Source: Piliocolobus tephrosceles (lineage: Eukaryota > Chordata > Mammalia > Primates > Cercopithecidae). From it: 64,000 bases of DNA. The notes beneath the pieces were generated by a model, which ran no database searches, was not told the origin of the DNA, and saw only the letters and a list, made by a program, of their open reading frames with translations. Of this stretch, positions 52,952 through 63,269 are shown in pieces; the stretch's first letter is position 1; every line of letters starts with the position of its first letter. A program made the position numbers and the translations under genes. Where the stretch lies: assembly GCF_002776525.5 (NCBI RefSeq), contig NC_045437.1, positions 136,014,797 through 136,078,796 of the forward strand, read 5' to 3'.

Positions 52952-53250
52952 TTTTTTTTTTTTTTTTTGAGACAGAGTCTCGCTCTGTAGCCCAGGCTGG
53001 AGTGCAGTGGCCGGATCTCAGCTCACTGCAAACTCCGCCTCCCGGGTTTACGCCATTCTCCTGCCTCAGCCTCCCGAGTAGCTGGGACTACAGGCGCCCG
53101 CCACCTCGCCCGGCTGGTTTTTTGTATTTTTTAGTAGAGACGGGGTTTCACCGTGTTAGCCAGGATGGTCTCGATCTCCCGACCTCGTGATCCGCCCATC
53201 TCGGCCTCCCAAAGTGCTGGGATTACAGGCTTGAGCCACCACGCCCGGCC
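52952..53250 (-). mobile_element. Young AluY of Old World monkey type (AluYR-like)
   Basis: Antisense copy with GCCGGATCTCAGC, GCAAACTCCGCC, GGGTTTACGCC, CCACCTCGCCCGG and GGCTTGAGCC. This variant combination is what I know from macaque/baboon AluYR copies. Confidence 0.9.
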
Positions 53251-53269
53251 CTTTTTTTTTTTTTTTTTT

Positions 53270-53369
53270 NNNNNNNNNNNNNNNNNNNNNNNNNNNNNNN
53301 NNNNNNNNNNNNNNNNNNNNNNNNNNNNNNNNNNNNNNNNNNNNNNNNNNNNNNNNNNNNNNNNNNNNN
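53270..53369. other. Assembly gap, 100 N, probably false
   Basis: CGCCCGGCCC plus 18 T ends at 53269. CGCCCGGCCC plus 19 T begins at 53370. The contig ends overlap, so nothing may be missing. Confidence 0.97.
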
Positions 53370-53379
53370 CGCCCGGCCC

Positions 53380-53675
53380 TTTTTTTTTTTTTTTTTTTGA
53401 GACAGTCTTGCTGTGTCACCTAGGCTGGAATGTAATGGCGTGATCTTGGCTCACTGCAACCTCTGCCTCCCAGGTTCAAGCAATTCTCCTGCCTCAGCCT
53501 CCCCAGTAGCTGGGATTATAGGCACCTGCAACCGCGCCTGGATAAGTTTTGTATTTTTAGTAGAGATGGGGTTTCACCATGTTGGCCAGGCTGGTCTCAG
53601 ACTCCTGACATCAAGTGATCTGCCTGCCTCAGCCTCCCAAAGTGCTGGGATTACAGGCGTAATCCCACACCTGGC
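53380..53675 (-). mobile_element. Alu
   Basis: Antisense copy directly after the gap; its T tract is shared with the gap-edge overlap. Confidence 0.95.
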
Positions 53676-53809
53676 CAAGGCTGGTTTTTTTGTTACTGTA
53701 GGATAACCTGGCTTGTCCTGACTGATACAGGTGCTTTGAAGCCTGAGGCCCTCTCTGATTGTGCTTTCTGTCTCCAGTTCCTGGCAGAGGCTGGCACAGA
53801 ATAGTGCTC

Positions 53810-54000
53810 AAGAATCACACCAGCTCGCATTTATTGAGACCTTGCTAAGTGCCAGGCTTGGTTCCCTGTTATTTCACCTAAAACTGCCAACCACCTGTAT
53901 GTCAGGCATCACTATTCCCATTTTGCAGATGAGGAACATTTTTGGTTAGCAAGTGGCCTGGGAAGCCAGTCTCTAATCTCTAGTGCCTTACCCGAAGAGT
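53810..54000 (-). mobile_element. MIR SINE
   Basis: GCATTTATTGAGACCTTGCTAAG, CAGGCATCACTATTCCCATTTTGCAGATGAG. Confidence 0.75.
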
Positions 54001-54044
54001 CACAGATCACATACCACAGGTGAGGGGTCTTTCTTGCAACTCAA

Positions 54045-54150
54045 TAGGCCAATCACTTCTGTCTGAGCCTCAGTTTCCACAGTGCAAAATGGCTTAATAA
54101 TAATGCTTGTTCTCAAGTTGGCTGTGACATGTAAAGTGCTGGCTATTGTT
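54045..54150 (+). mobile_element. MIR SINE fragment
   Basis: TGTCTGAGCCTCAGTTTCCAC, AATAATAATGCTTGTTC and CATGTAAAGTGCTGGC. Confidence 0.75.
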
Positions 54151-54309
54151 TTTTGTTCTGATGCTACTCGGCCTCTGATGGAAGTTGTTTGAGAGAACAA
54201 ATGAATGGAGAAAGGCAGAGTGAAGTGGAAGCTGGGATTTGGTGTCTGAGGACACACTGGGAGCCAAGAAGCAAACCTGGCTTTCTGTCCTTGTGTTCTC
54301 ATCTGATCT

Positions 54310-54560
54310 GAAAGGTCAGTTTCTATCGACTGAGTCCCTACTGTGCACCAAGTTCCATCCAAGATGCTTTCCATGCATCAATTTATATAATCTGCCTTTG
54401 ACCCTGTGGGGGAGGGGCAGTTATTCACTCCCATTTTAAAGATAAAGAAACTGAGGTTTAGGGAAGTCAAGGATCTTTCCCAGTGACTCAATGCAATGAG
54501 AGGCAGAGTCAGGGTGGAAGGAGGACCTGGCTGACTCTGCAGCCTGGAATTTGAACCCCT
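54310..54560 (-). mobile_element. MIR SINE
   Basis: CGACTGAGTCCCTACTGTGC, CCATTTTAAAGATAAAGAAACTGAGG, AGAGGCAGAGTCAGGG, GGAATTTGAACCCC. Confidence 0.85.
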
Positions 54561-55169
54561 TCATGACATGTGTCCTCCTTCCCTAGGGGAAAAGGAGCAG
54601 AGATAGGACAATGGCAGTGCCTAGGTCTCTGGGCTCCCAGTTCAGCACTCTTTCTCCTTTACAACCTTTTCTCCGCTTGCCCTGAAGGTGTGAAAAGCAC
54701 ACGCACATACACACACTTTAGAAAAAGCAAGCAAGCGAGGAACTCGCCGGGCGGCCCCTCCCCACCCAGCACCCAGCAGCCCTCTCCGTGCCAGCGCAGA
54801 CTCCCTGTCACCACCATGATTGGTAGACTAAACAGCTGGAGCGGAGCCGGCCTCCTCGCTCCCTCTCGCCAGGGCGGCCGGCTGGGGCTTTCAAAGACCG
54901 GCCTCGCTGCTATCTCCCCCATCAGCCCCAGCAGCATTTAGCCACTTTCTTCAAACACCCAGTCAGGGCATGATGGTTAACGTCAAATCTGGCAGCAAGT
55001 CATAACCTATAGGACTGGGACATTTATCACGGCCTGGGGCCCCTGGGGACTTCAAAGGGGCCTGAGTGGTGGGGGTTGGAGGACTCTGAGTGGGGCTTTT
55101 CCTCTACCCAGAGCCTTGGATGTCTCATCAGAGCTGGAGGGATCAAGGGGCTACCTCAGCTGTTCAGCC
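54561..55169. promoter_or_regulatory. Repeat-free GC-rich block, candidate conserved element
   Basis: 54750-54960 has CTGTCA, TGATTGGTAG (CCAAT-type), CAGCTG, GGCGGCCGGC, CTTTCAAAG and CTATCTCCCCCATCAGCC. Moderately CpG-rich at 54745-54900. A frame open across it has no recognisable product. Enhancer or promoter is the best guess. Confidence 0.4.
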
Positions 55170-55174
55170 CAAAT

Positions 55175-55395
55175 AATAATAAGGACAATAATAAATATGG
55201 ATGACTGATAATAGCTGTGTATTGAGAGATTACTTATCTCCAGGGCACTTTGTGTGTTGCATCTCAGTTAATGCTCATGGCCACTCTGTGGAGCATTTAT
55301 TGTTATTTTTATCCTCATTTCAGATATCAGAAAAGGAGGGCACAGAGAGGTTAAGCCACTTGCCCAAAGTTACACAGCTAGTAATAAAAATAGCC
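55175..55395 (-). mobile_element. MIR SINE
   Basis: ATGCTCATGGCCACTCTGTGG, CACAGAGAGGTTAAGCCACTTG, CCCAAAGTTACACAGCTAGTAA. Confidence 0.85.
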
Positions 55396-55399
55396 TCAT

Positions 55400-55610
55400 C
55401 AAAAATATTTGTCATTATGGAGTGATTGCCATGTGCCAGGAACTTTGTGTGTGACATCATTTGCTCTTCCATGTACTCTATGAGATAAGCCTTATTTTTC
55501 CCATTTTGGAGATGAGAAAATAGTCTGAGAGATGTTGGGTGGCTTTCTCCAGGTGACATGACTGGTAAGTGGCAGAGCTGGGATTCAAAAGCAGATCTTT
55601 GGTATACAAC
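55400..55610 (-). mobile_element. MIR SINE
   Basis: Second MIR in the same orientation: TGCCATGTGCCAGGAAC, CCATTTTGGAGATGAGAAAATAG, CTGGTAAGTGGCAGAGCTGG. Confidence 0.85.
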
Positions 55611-56269
55611 CCCCATTGCTAAATCTGACTGACTTAAAAAAAAAAAAAAAAAAAAAGCCAAACCTGGCTCCCAATTACCTTGCAAGATAGACTCCTGTGG
55701 CTGGGGCCTGGGTGGGGGTTTTGAGGGGCAGACCTGTCCTCCTCATCCTTGTCACAGTCTCCATCATGCTCCAGGAAGCCAGAGAGTGGTCCTGGGCGCC
55801 TTGCTGTCAGATCCCAGGCCTGACAAGGATCCTTGGCACATCCCAGGGCCTTCTGACTCGTGAAGGGCAAGGTGGGGACACAGGGGCGCCGGGGCCTTTG
55901 CTTCCATCTAGCTTCCTGGCAAAGTCTAAGAGGGGAAGGGTCTCATTTATTCACATGGGCCCTAAGGGTTTCTCTGGCTCTAGGCTGAGGGTGGGATAGC
56001 CCCTTGGCTATGGGGAGGGTGGTGTGGAATTTAACCCCTTGGCTGGGATCCTCCTCTGAGTCAACTTTTGGTGTGAGGACAGAGCTCTTCCTGAGATGGG
56101 GATAGTTTTTCTACAAAGCTCCCTGGAGCCATTACACAAATTAACCAAATTTTACAAATACATGCACACCTACAAAGTACAGCTCTCCAGTACTGCTGAG
56201 AGCAAACAGAGTGAAACAAACATTTGAAGCAAAGAACAAAAGTGGTTCCTGTTCATGTGTATAAAATTC
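55611..56269. other. Single-copy block
   Basis: Holds an isolated A run at 55636-55656 and a TGAGTCA at 56057-56063. No exon called. Confidence 0.4.
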
Positions 56270-56274
56270 CCTCC

Positions 56275-56395
56275 ATGAGGCCACATGCAGTAAGTATCCC
56301 AAGAGAGGATGCTCCAGAAGGCTTCCTGGAGGAGGTGGTATCTGGGCAGATGGAGGAGATGGGGACAGAGTGTACGTGGAGGGAGTAGGGCCAGT
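56275..56395 (-). mobile_element. L2 LINE fragment
   Basis: GCTCCAGAAGGCTTCCTGGAGGAGGTGGTATCTG is antisense L2. Confidence 0.65.
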
Positions 56396-56396
56396 G

Positions 56397-56976
56397 TGTT
56401 AGGGTTCTGCAGAGAAACAGAATCAATAGGATACGCATGTATCACAGATAGATAGAGAAAGAGAGAGATAATTTAGGGACTTGGCTAACATAACTGTAGG
56501 GGTTGACACATCTATCTCTACATTTGGAAATTCAGGCAAAAGTTGAAGCTGAATCTTGAGTCTGGCAGCTGGAAACTCAGGCAGAATTTCTTCCTTCTGG
56601 GGAAACCTCAGTGTTTGTTCTTAAGTCTTTCAAATGAGTAGATGAAGCCCACTCACCTCCTGGAGGCTGATCTGTTTTACCCAAAGTCTGTTGGTTTAAA
56701 ATGTTCATCAGATGTAAAAAATATTTTCACAGCAACATCTACACTATTGTTTTTCTCTCCTTAGAAATAGAGTCTCACTCTGTTGCCCAAACTAGGTTAC
56801 AGTGGCACCATCATAGCACACTGCAGCCTCGAACTCCGGGCCTCAAGCAGCCCACCCTCTTCAGCCTCTAGAGTAGCTAGGACTGTGGGCATGTGCCACC
56901 ATACCCGGCTACACTGGTTTTTGACCAAATAACTGGGTACCATAGACTAGCCACATTGACATAAAATTAACCATAG
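56397..56976 (+). mobile_element. MLT2-type (ERVL) solo LTR, split by Alu fragment
   Basis: Starts TGTGTTAGGGTTCTGCAGAG, continues with a short (GATA)n/(GA)n stretch and CCACTCACCTCCTGGAGGC, and ends TTGACATAAAATTAACC. No internal region; inert. Confidence 0.85.
56758..56915 (-). mobile_element. Old Alu monomer
   Basis: A diverged antisense single arm within the MLT2 LTR (GTGGCACCATCATAGCACAC). Confidence 0.85.
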
Positions 56977-56984
56977 CAAAGGAA

Positions 56985-57262
56985 ATATTTTATGATTCCT
57001 CTTCTGTGTGATACCTCGAATAGTCAAACTCACAAAGACAGAAAGTAGAATAGTGGTTACCAGGGGCTGTGAGAAGGAGGACTGGAGAGTTACTGTTCAT
57101 GGGTATAGAGTGTGAATTCGGAATGATGAAACAGTTCTGAAGGCAGATGGTGGTGATGGCCGCATAATGATGGGAATGTACTTAATGCCACTGGATTGTA
57201 CACTTAAAATAGTTAAAATGGTGACTTTTATGTTGCACATATTTTATCACAATAAGAGAAAA
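56985..57262 (+). mobile_element. L1M-type L1 3' UTR
   Basis: CACAAAGACAGAAAGTAGAATAG, GTGGTTACCAGGGGCTGTGAG, ATGATGAAACAGTTCTGAAGG, CCACTGGATTGTACACTTAAAATAG, TTTTATCACAATAAGAG. Confidence 0.85.
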
Positions 57263-57289
57263 ATTAACTGTCACAATCAAGGAGGGCCT

Positions 57290-57590
57290 GGCTAGGCGCA
57301 GTGGCTCACACCTGTAATCCTAGCACAGGGAGGCTGAGGCAGACAGATCACTTGAAGTCAGGAGTTCGAGACCAGCCTGGCCAACGTGAAGAAACCCCGT
57401 CTCTAATAAAAATACAAAAATTAGCCGGGCCTGGTGGCGGGCGCCTGTAATCCCAGCTACTTGGGAGGCTGAGGCAGGAGAATGGTGTGAACCTGGGAGG
57501 CGGAGCTTGCAGTGAGCCGAGATCGAGATCACGCCACTGCATTCCAGCCTGGGCGACAGAGCAAGACTCTGTTTCAAAAAAATAAACAAA

Positions 57591-57635
<45 letters not shown>

Positions 57636-57638
57636 ATA
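57290..57638 (+). mobile_element. Alu with (AAAT)n tail
   Basis: Sense copy lacking ACTTTGGG after the first CCTAGCAC and duplicating GATCGA (GAGATCGAGATCACG). Tail array 57588-57638. Confidence 0.94.
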
Positions 57639-57639
57639 G

Positions 57640-58009
57640 GTCATTATTGCGAGTGCTCGGGAAGATAACTGCATGGCAAGTGCCTGGCACACAGTGAGTA
57701 GCTGATCAACAAGAGAGGGGAGAAAGGATGTTTAGGCAGCTGAGAGTGCCAGCAGAGGTGCTCAGAATATTTCCAATCAGCCCAGATCGGCATCCTTCCC
57801 CACCTTGGCTGCCCAGGAGCCATGTGGGGCTGAGTGGGCTCATCCAAGACTGGGGATTGGCAAGAAAAGCATCTCTGCTGGTTGTGTTGGGAGACAACTG
57901 AGTCCCTCTTAAACCCACCCTACTTAGTTCTGCCTGGGATTGCCCTGGGCTAAGGGGAACTGGGGGTCCAAGAAATAATATCTCATGGGCTGTGTAATTG
58001 GTGCTTAAT
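57640..58009. other. Single-copy spacer with MIR end
   Basis: GCATGGCAAGTGCCTGGCACACAGTGAGTAGC near 57670 is the end of a sense MIR; the remainder is unique. Confidence 0.45.
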
Positions 58010-58024
58010 AGATACCTGAGGTGG

Positions 58025-58160
58025 GCCAGGCATGGTGGCTCACACCTGTAATCCCAGCAATTTGGGAGGCCAAGGCAGGAAGATTGCTTGAGTTCAGGAG
58101 TTCTAGACCAGCTGGGGCAACACAATGAGACTGTCTCTACCAAAAAAAAAAAAAAAAAAA
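58025..58160 (+). mobile_element. Alu left monomer with TSD
   Basis: A single monomer with a 20-A tail. TSD AGATACCTGAGGTGG (58010-58024) and AGATACCCAAGGTGG (58161-58175). Confidence 0.95.
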
Positions 58161-58184
58161 AGATACCCAAGGTGGAATAAACAA

Positions 58185-58300
58185 ATACATTTGGCTCTGC
58201 TGTTGAGTAGCTGTGTGACTCTGGGCAAGTCTCTTAGCTTATCCGAGTCTCAGTTTCCCCACACATTAAAGTGAGGATCATAACTGTAGCCCTCAGCTCT
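58185..58300 (+). mobile_element. MIR SINE fragment
   Basis: CTGTTGAGTAGCTGTGTGACTC, GGGCAAGTCTCTTAGC and GAGTCTCAGTTTCCCC. Confidence 0.8.
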
Positions 58301-58371
58301 CCACAGTGAATATCTCAAGGCAAAAAGAAGGGTGGGAGGCTCATGGAAAGAATTTCACTATAGATATACGT

Positions 58372-58661
58372 ATTTTTTTTTTTGAGACAGGGTCTTGCTT
58401 TGTCACCCAGGCTGGAGTGCAATGGCACCGTCTTGGTTCACTGCAACCTCTGCCTCCTGGGTTCGAGCAGTTCTCCTGCCTCAGCCTCCTGAGTAGCTGG
58501 GACTACAAGTGCGTGCCACCACACCCAGCTAATTTTTGTATTTTTAGTAGAGACAGGGTTTCACTATTTTGGCCAGGCTGGTCTTGAACTTCTGATCTTG
58601 TGATCTGCTGCCTCAGCCTCCCAAAGTGCTGGGATTACAGGCATGAACCACCGCGCCCGGC
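58372..58661 (-). mobile_element. Alu
   Basis: Full-length antisense copy, short T tract. Confidence 0.95.
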
Positions 58662-58965
58662 CAAATTTTACTGTATTTTTTACTCTTCCAGTATCAAGTG
58701 GAAATTTTGCAACACATCAGTACGAACAATAAAATATCACTATTGTGAAAAATTTTAAAATGACTCAACTGTCTTTCCTGCCTACTTCAAATGTGTGCAG
58801 ACAGGATAATGTATGACAAAGTCCTTTGTGATGTGTAAATTGTGGAACAAATGAGAGAAAACATCAGCATTATCATTAACAGAGCACTTTTTCCATTTTT
58901 GCTGAGATTTCAGAGATTTCCAAGATCAGACCTCACTCCTCCTTCCTAACTGCTTATTATATCCT
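58662..58965. other. AT-rich spacer
   Basis: No family recognised; possibly a decayed element. No coding signal. Confidence 0.35.
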
Positions 58966-58969
58966 TCAG

Positions 58970-59335
58970 CTCGTCTGACAAATGTTCATTAAAGACCTTC
59001 TCTGTGCCAAGCTCTGTATTAGGTGTTGGTGATAGAGAAGTGAGCAAAACAGAGAAAGCATCTGCCACCATGGAGCTTACATTTGATGGAAGAGAACAAA
59101 CAAGCAAATATCTGCTATGCTAGGGAGGATTAAACACTGCTAGAAACATAGGGGGGTACAAAGTCAAAGCGGGTTCTGTTTTAGATTGAGTGATCAGGGA
59201 AGGCTTCCTTGCGGAAGTGACATTTAACTGCAGCCTTACATGAAATAAGGGAGTTAAGACAAGGCGAGGGAATAGTTTGGAGAATAACCCTAAAGACAAC
59301 GGCCCTGAGGTGGGAACTTAGTAGGCAGCCACCAT
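58970..59335 (-). mobile_element. L2 LINE
   Basis: Antisense: AAGACCTTCTCTGTGCCAAGC, GTGATAGAGAAGTGAGC, CACCATGGAGCTTACATTTG, GATCAGGGAAGGCTTCCTTGC, AACGGCCCTGAGG. Confidence 0.8.
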
Positions 59336-59371
59336 GCATGCACCTGACTTCCAGTCACATTCTCATCACTT

Positions 59372-59745
59372 ACCCCACCCATCCATATATCCATCCACCT
59401 GAGCTCATCTACCCACTCATCCTTCCATCCACCCATCCACCCAAACTTCCATCCATCCATCCATCTAACAAACATCCACTTATTCTCCTGTCCATCTACT
59501 TCGTATACCTGTCCATCCATCCATTTATTCATCCATCTACTCATCTAACTGTTCATCCATTCATCCATCCATCCATCCATCCACCCACCCACCCATCTAT
59601 CCAGCCATCATCCATCCATCCACCCATCTATCCAGCTATCATCCATCCATTCATTCATCCACCCATCCACTCACCTCTTCATTCCCCCATCCTCCCCCCC
59701 ATCCATCCATCCATCCATCCATGTATCCATCCCTCCATCCAACAT
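59372..59745. repeat. (TCCA)n array
   Basis: About 370 bases of imperfect TCCA with ACCC, TTCA and TCTA variants. The purest runs are at 59563-59584 and 59701-59723. It gives a long His/Pro/Ser/Ile frame that is not a gene. Confidence 0.97.
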
Positions 59746-59849
59746 GTACTGGGGATCTGTTATGATTCAGTCATGGGGAGGCATGGAAGAAATGTTGTGA
59801 AGAACTAGATACCATCTCCACTGATAGGAATATCACAGCCAAAAGGGAG

Positions 59850-60170
59850 ACGTCGACAGGTGCAAACAATGTATGGCCTGGCAGTTGATAGTGTGTACTC
59901 CATCACTTGCCATGTATTTTTGATAAGAAAGTGCTCTCAGTGTTTCCCCATTTTCATGGTTTCAGGAAGTGTCGCTCAGGTTTCATAGCTCAGGTCCCAG
60001 CCACTGCTCCATGGAACTGTTATGGTCCTTCCTCTTAGAGTTCACTACCCCTTCTAGCTTGGACCTCTATTCTGCAGTATTGTATTCCATCTTGTTTGGA
60101 GTTCCTTGTGTAAATTTGAGTCTCAACCACTGGCTCAGGAGTTTCTTAAGGTCAGAATTAAAACAAATAA
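59850..60170. other. Single-copy spacer
   Basis: No repeat or gene recognised. Confidence 0.4.
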
Positions 60171-60179
60171 TAATAGGCT

Positions 60180-60465
60180 ACCACATATTTGATGTTCATA
60201 ACGACATGCTTGATATTGTGCTGAACACATTTTAAATATATTATCTTATTTATTAGTCAAAATACACAGAAGGGGACGAGCTTTCCTACTAGGGAGGTGC
60301 TATTATTAATTATCCCCATTTTACAGATGAGGAAACCAAGGCACAGATAATTAAGTGATTTGCCCGTATCACAAGCTAGTAAGTGGCAGAGCTGGGACCT
60401 ACATCCTAGGCTTTCCAACTGCAAATGCCATCTCTTAAACACTGTCCCACTTACTGCCTTAGCCA
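60180..60465 (-). mobile_element. MIR SINE
   Basis: CCCCATTTTACAGATGAGGAAAC, AAGTGATTTGCCCGTATCAC, AGTAAGTGGCAGAGCTGGGAC: close to the consensus core. Confidence 0.88.
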
Positions 60466-60524
60466 TCTTCTACCCTCGTAATCCTGTGTCAACAAGTGAG
60501 TGATAAGCAGGAGGAATGCTGCAC

Positions 60525-60795
60525 ACTGAAGTGGGTAAGTTCATGGCTCTGACGGGCAGACTGTCTGGTTTGAATCTCACCTTCACTACTGGGACTCAAG
60601 TTTGGTGACCTTGTCCCTGGTCAAGTCAATTAGCCTCTCTATGTTTTGGTGGTTTTGTGTATAAAATGGGGGTAATCATAGTACCTATCTCATAGGTTAA
60701 TTGTGAAGTTAAACAATGATTCATGCCAAAAAAGGTAGCTTGATGGATAGCATATGGTAAGCAGCCCATAAAAGTTAGTTATTCATTTTATTGCA
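60525..60795 (+). mobile_element. MIR SINE
   Basis: GACCTTGTCCCTGGTCAAGTC, GTATAAAATGGGGGTAATCATAG, CCTATCTCATAGGTTAATTG. Confidence 0.85.
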
Positions 60796-60811
60796 TAAAG
60801 ATTGCAACTTT

Positions 60812-61104
60812 GGCAGGGCACGGTGGCTTATGCCTGCAATCCCAGCACTTTAGGAGGCCAAGGCAGGCAGATCACAAAGTCAGGAGTTTGAGACCAGCCT
60901 GGCCAACATGGTAAAACCCCATCTGTACTAAAAATACAAAAAAGTTAGCTGAGAGTGGTGGCACACGCCTGTAATCCCAGCTACTCAGGAGGCTGAGGCA
61001 AGAGAATTGCTTGAACCCAGGAGGCAGAGGTTGCAGCGAGCCAAGATTGTGCCACTGTATTCCAGCCTGGGTGACAGAGTGAGACTCCGTCTCGAAAAAA
61101 AAAG
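60812..61104 (+). mobile_element. Alu
   Basis: Full-length copy. TSD AAGATTGCAACTTT (60798) and AAGATTGCAACCTT (61105). Confidence 0.96.
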
Positions 61105-61197
61105 AAGATTGCAACCTTATCTATCTCACAATTTACCTTTATTGTTTTTTCACAATTTGCCTATCTTATTTTACATTCTTTTTCTTTTCTTTTCTTA

Positions 61198-61321
61198 TTT
61201 TTTACAGAGGCAGGGTCTTGCTTATTGCCCAGGCTCGTCTCAAACTCCTGGCCTCAAATGATCTTCCTGCCTTGGCCTCCCAAAGTGCTGGGATTATAGG
61301 CGTGAGCCATGGAGGCTGGCC
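61198..61321 (-). mobile_element. Alu left monomer
   Basis: An antisense single arm (CAGGGTCTTGCTTATTGCCC to GGCGTGAGCC). Confidence 0.88.
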
Positions 61322-61376
61322 TATCATTCCTGCTGTACATTATTTGATACTGGCTGTTCCTAAAATTGCCAGAACT

Positions 61377-61673
61377 TTTTTTTTTTTTTTTTTTTTTGAG
61401 ACAGAGTCTTGCTTTGCTGCCCCAATCTGGAGTGCTGTGGCATGGTCTCACTGCCATTTCCGCCTCCTGCTTTCAAGTGATTCTTATGCCTCAGCCTCCC
61501 AAGTAATTAGGATTACAGGCATGCACCACCACACCTGGCTAATTTTTGTATTTTTAGCAGAGATGGGGTTTCACCATGTTGTCCAGGCAAATCTCGAACT
61601 CCCAGCCTCAAGTGATCTGCCCGCCTCAGCCTCCCAAAGTGCTGGGATTACCGGTGTGAGCCACTGCAACTGG
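61377..61673 (-). mobile_element. Alu
   Basis: Full-length antisense copy with a 21-base T tract. Confidence 0.95.
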
Positions 61674-62264
61674 CCTGCTTTGGGAACTTTTGAACTATGC
61701 CAGGAACCCTCAAGAAGAGGATCAACTTTAAACAGGAATGTAGAGGGATTCACCCGGTGAGGGCGGGTGGAGCAGGAGGGTCCCCACCATCAGCCTTCAC
61801 TGGGTTGGGAGATGCTGAGTGAGCTCGGGCGGCCCTTATCTGCCCCTCCCTGGGGGCCTGAGTCAGTCTGGACTTCGAAATTTCCAGGGCCTCCCTGTAA
61901 ATCATCCTGGGTGATTTATACGGAGACACCCAGTCCACTAATCTGGTAAACAGGATCAGCAGGGCCCAGCCAGATTTATGGGCTGCCAGCAAGGCCTTTC
62001 ACCACAGGGGGTGTGCGTGGAGTGACCCTGCTCCTCCTGACCGCTAGCCGGAGCATCCTCAATGGCAGGGTCGTGCTGCCTGGATGCCAGTCCCCACTCT
62101 ACTCCCTCAGCTGTACTGCTGCTGTTGGATGTCTCCCTTTCCCTCTCTGGGCTCCAGACCCCCCAAGGCCAGGTGTTCATTGATCAGCTGACATACTGTG
62201 AGCATGTGGGGAAGCCAAAGGAACTGGAAACTGGCCTTGGTGGAGGGACAGGCCTGGAATGCTG
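61674..62264. promoter_or_regulatory. Repeat-free block with GATA, AP-1/MARE and FOX motifs
   Basis: CTTATCT (61835-61841), GCCCCTCCC (61842-61850), TGAGTCA (61859-61865) and GTAAACA (61946-61952) lie within 120 bases. GATA next to an AP-1/NF-E2 core and a KLF-type site is a known erythroid/megakaryocytic enhancer arrangement; function here is inference. Confidence 0.4.
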
Positions 62265-62465
62265 CCCTTATTTCAAATTCTGGCTCAGATATTTCCTATG
62301 ATTCTGAGCCTTAGTTCCCCCATGTCTAAAATGGCAACAATAGTACAGTTTTCACAGAGTTGTTACTGTAGTAATGGAATGAGAGAATGCATATAGAATG
62401 CTTACACAGCACCCAGCCCCTAGGAAGGAGTCCAGAAGTATTAGTTATTCATAATTATTTCATGA
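62265..62465 (+). mobile_element. MIR SINE
   Basis: GATTCTGAGCCTTAGTTCCCC, AAAATGGCAACAATAGTAC and AGAATGCTTACACAGCACCC. Confidence 0.75.
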
Positions 62466-62759
62466 GTGGAATAGTGCAGTAATAATTGCATTATTATCAG
62501 ACCACACTGGGCTATGCCACAGAGATTCTCACATAATGGGAACTGCCCTAGGGTATGTGTTGCAGCTTTATGGTGGTCATAGGGAATTAGAAGGAAACTT
62601 AGTGCCTCTCACTGAGGCAAAAGATGGGTAACCATGGAGGATTCTACAGAAGTTAAGTATGACAGACTAACTTTATACGGTACCATAAATGTATCTTAAA
62701 AGTAGAGTGAAAAGAGATACAGCAATGACACAGTAGCAATCACATGACTTAAAAATACA
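62466..62759. other. AT-rich spacer
   Basis: Nothing recognised. Confidence 0.4.
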
Positions 62760-62848
62760 TGCTTACACATAGATTCAATGCAATCCATATCAAAATCTCA
62801 AAAACATTTTTGCAGAAATAGAAAAGCCCATCCTAAAACTAGTATGGA

Positions 62849-63210
62849 TTTTTTTTTTTTTTTTTTTTTTTTTTTGAGGCAGGGTCTTGTTCTGTTGCTC
62901 AAGCTGGAGTGCAGTGGCTTGAACATGGCTCATTGCAGCCTCAACCTCCCAGATGCAAGCCATCCTCCCACCACAGCCTCCCAAGTAGCTGGGACCACAG
63001 GTGCATGCCACCATGCCCAGCTCATTTTTCTGTAAAGTAGCTGGGAATATAGGCATGAGCCACCATGTTTGGCTAGCTTTTCTGTCTTTAAATATTTTTT
63101 GCAGAGACAAGGTCTCAGTATGTTGCCCAGGCTAGTTTGGAACTCCTGAGCTCAACCCACCTCAGCCTCCCAAAGTGCTAGGATTTTAGGTGTAAGCCAC
63201 TGTGCCTGGC
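62849..63210 (-). mobile_element. Alu with internal duplication
   Basis: About 360 bases long: the block AAGTAGCTGGGACCACAGG to CCCAGCTCATTTTTCTGT is followed by a diverged copy (AAGTAGCTGGGAATATAGG to TTGGCTAGCTTTTCTGT). Confidence 0.9.
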
Positions 63211-63269
63211 TGATACTTCCTGATTTCAAAACATACTACAAAGCCATACTAATCAAAACAGTATGATAT

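Noticed and set aside
59563..59745. Possible CRISPR-like direct repeats
   Set aside because: Tetranucleotide array with no spacers, in primate DNA.
59338..59808. 156-codon His/Pro/Ser-rich frame
   Set aside because: It is translation of the TCCA array; every frame of such an array stays open.
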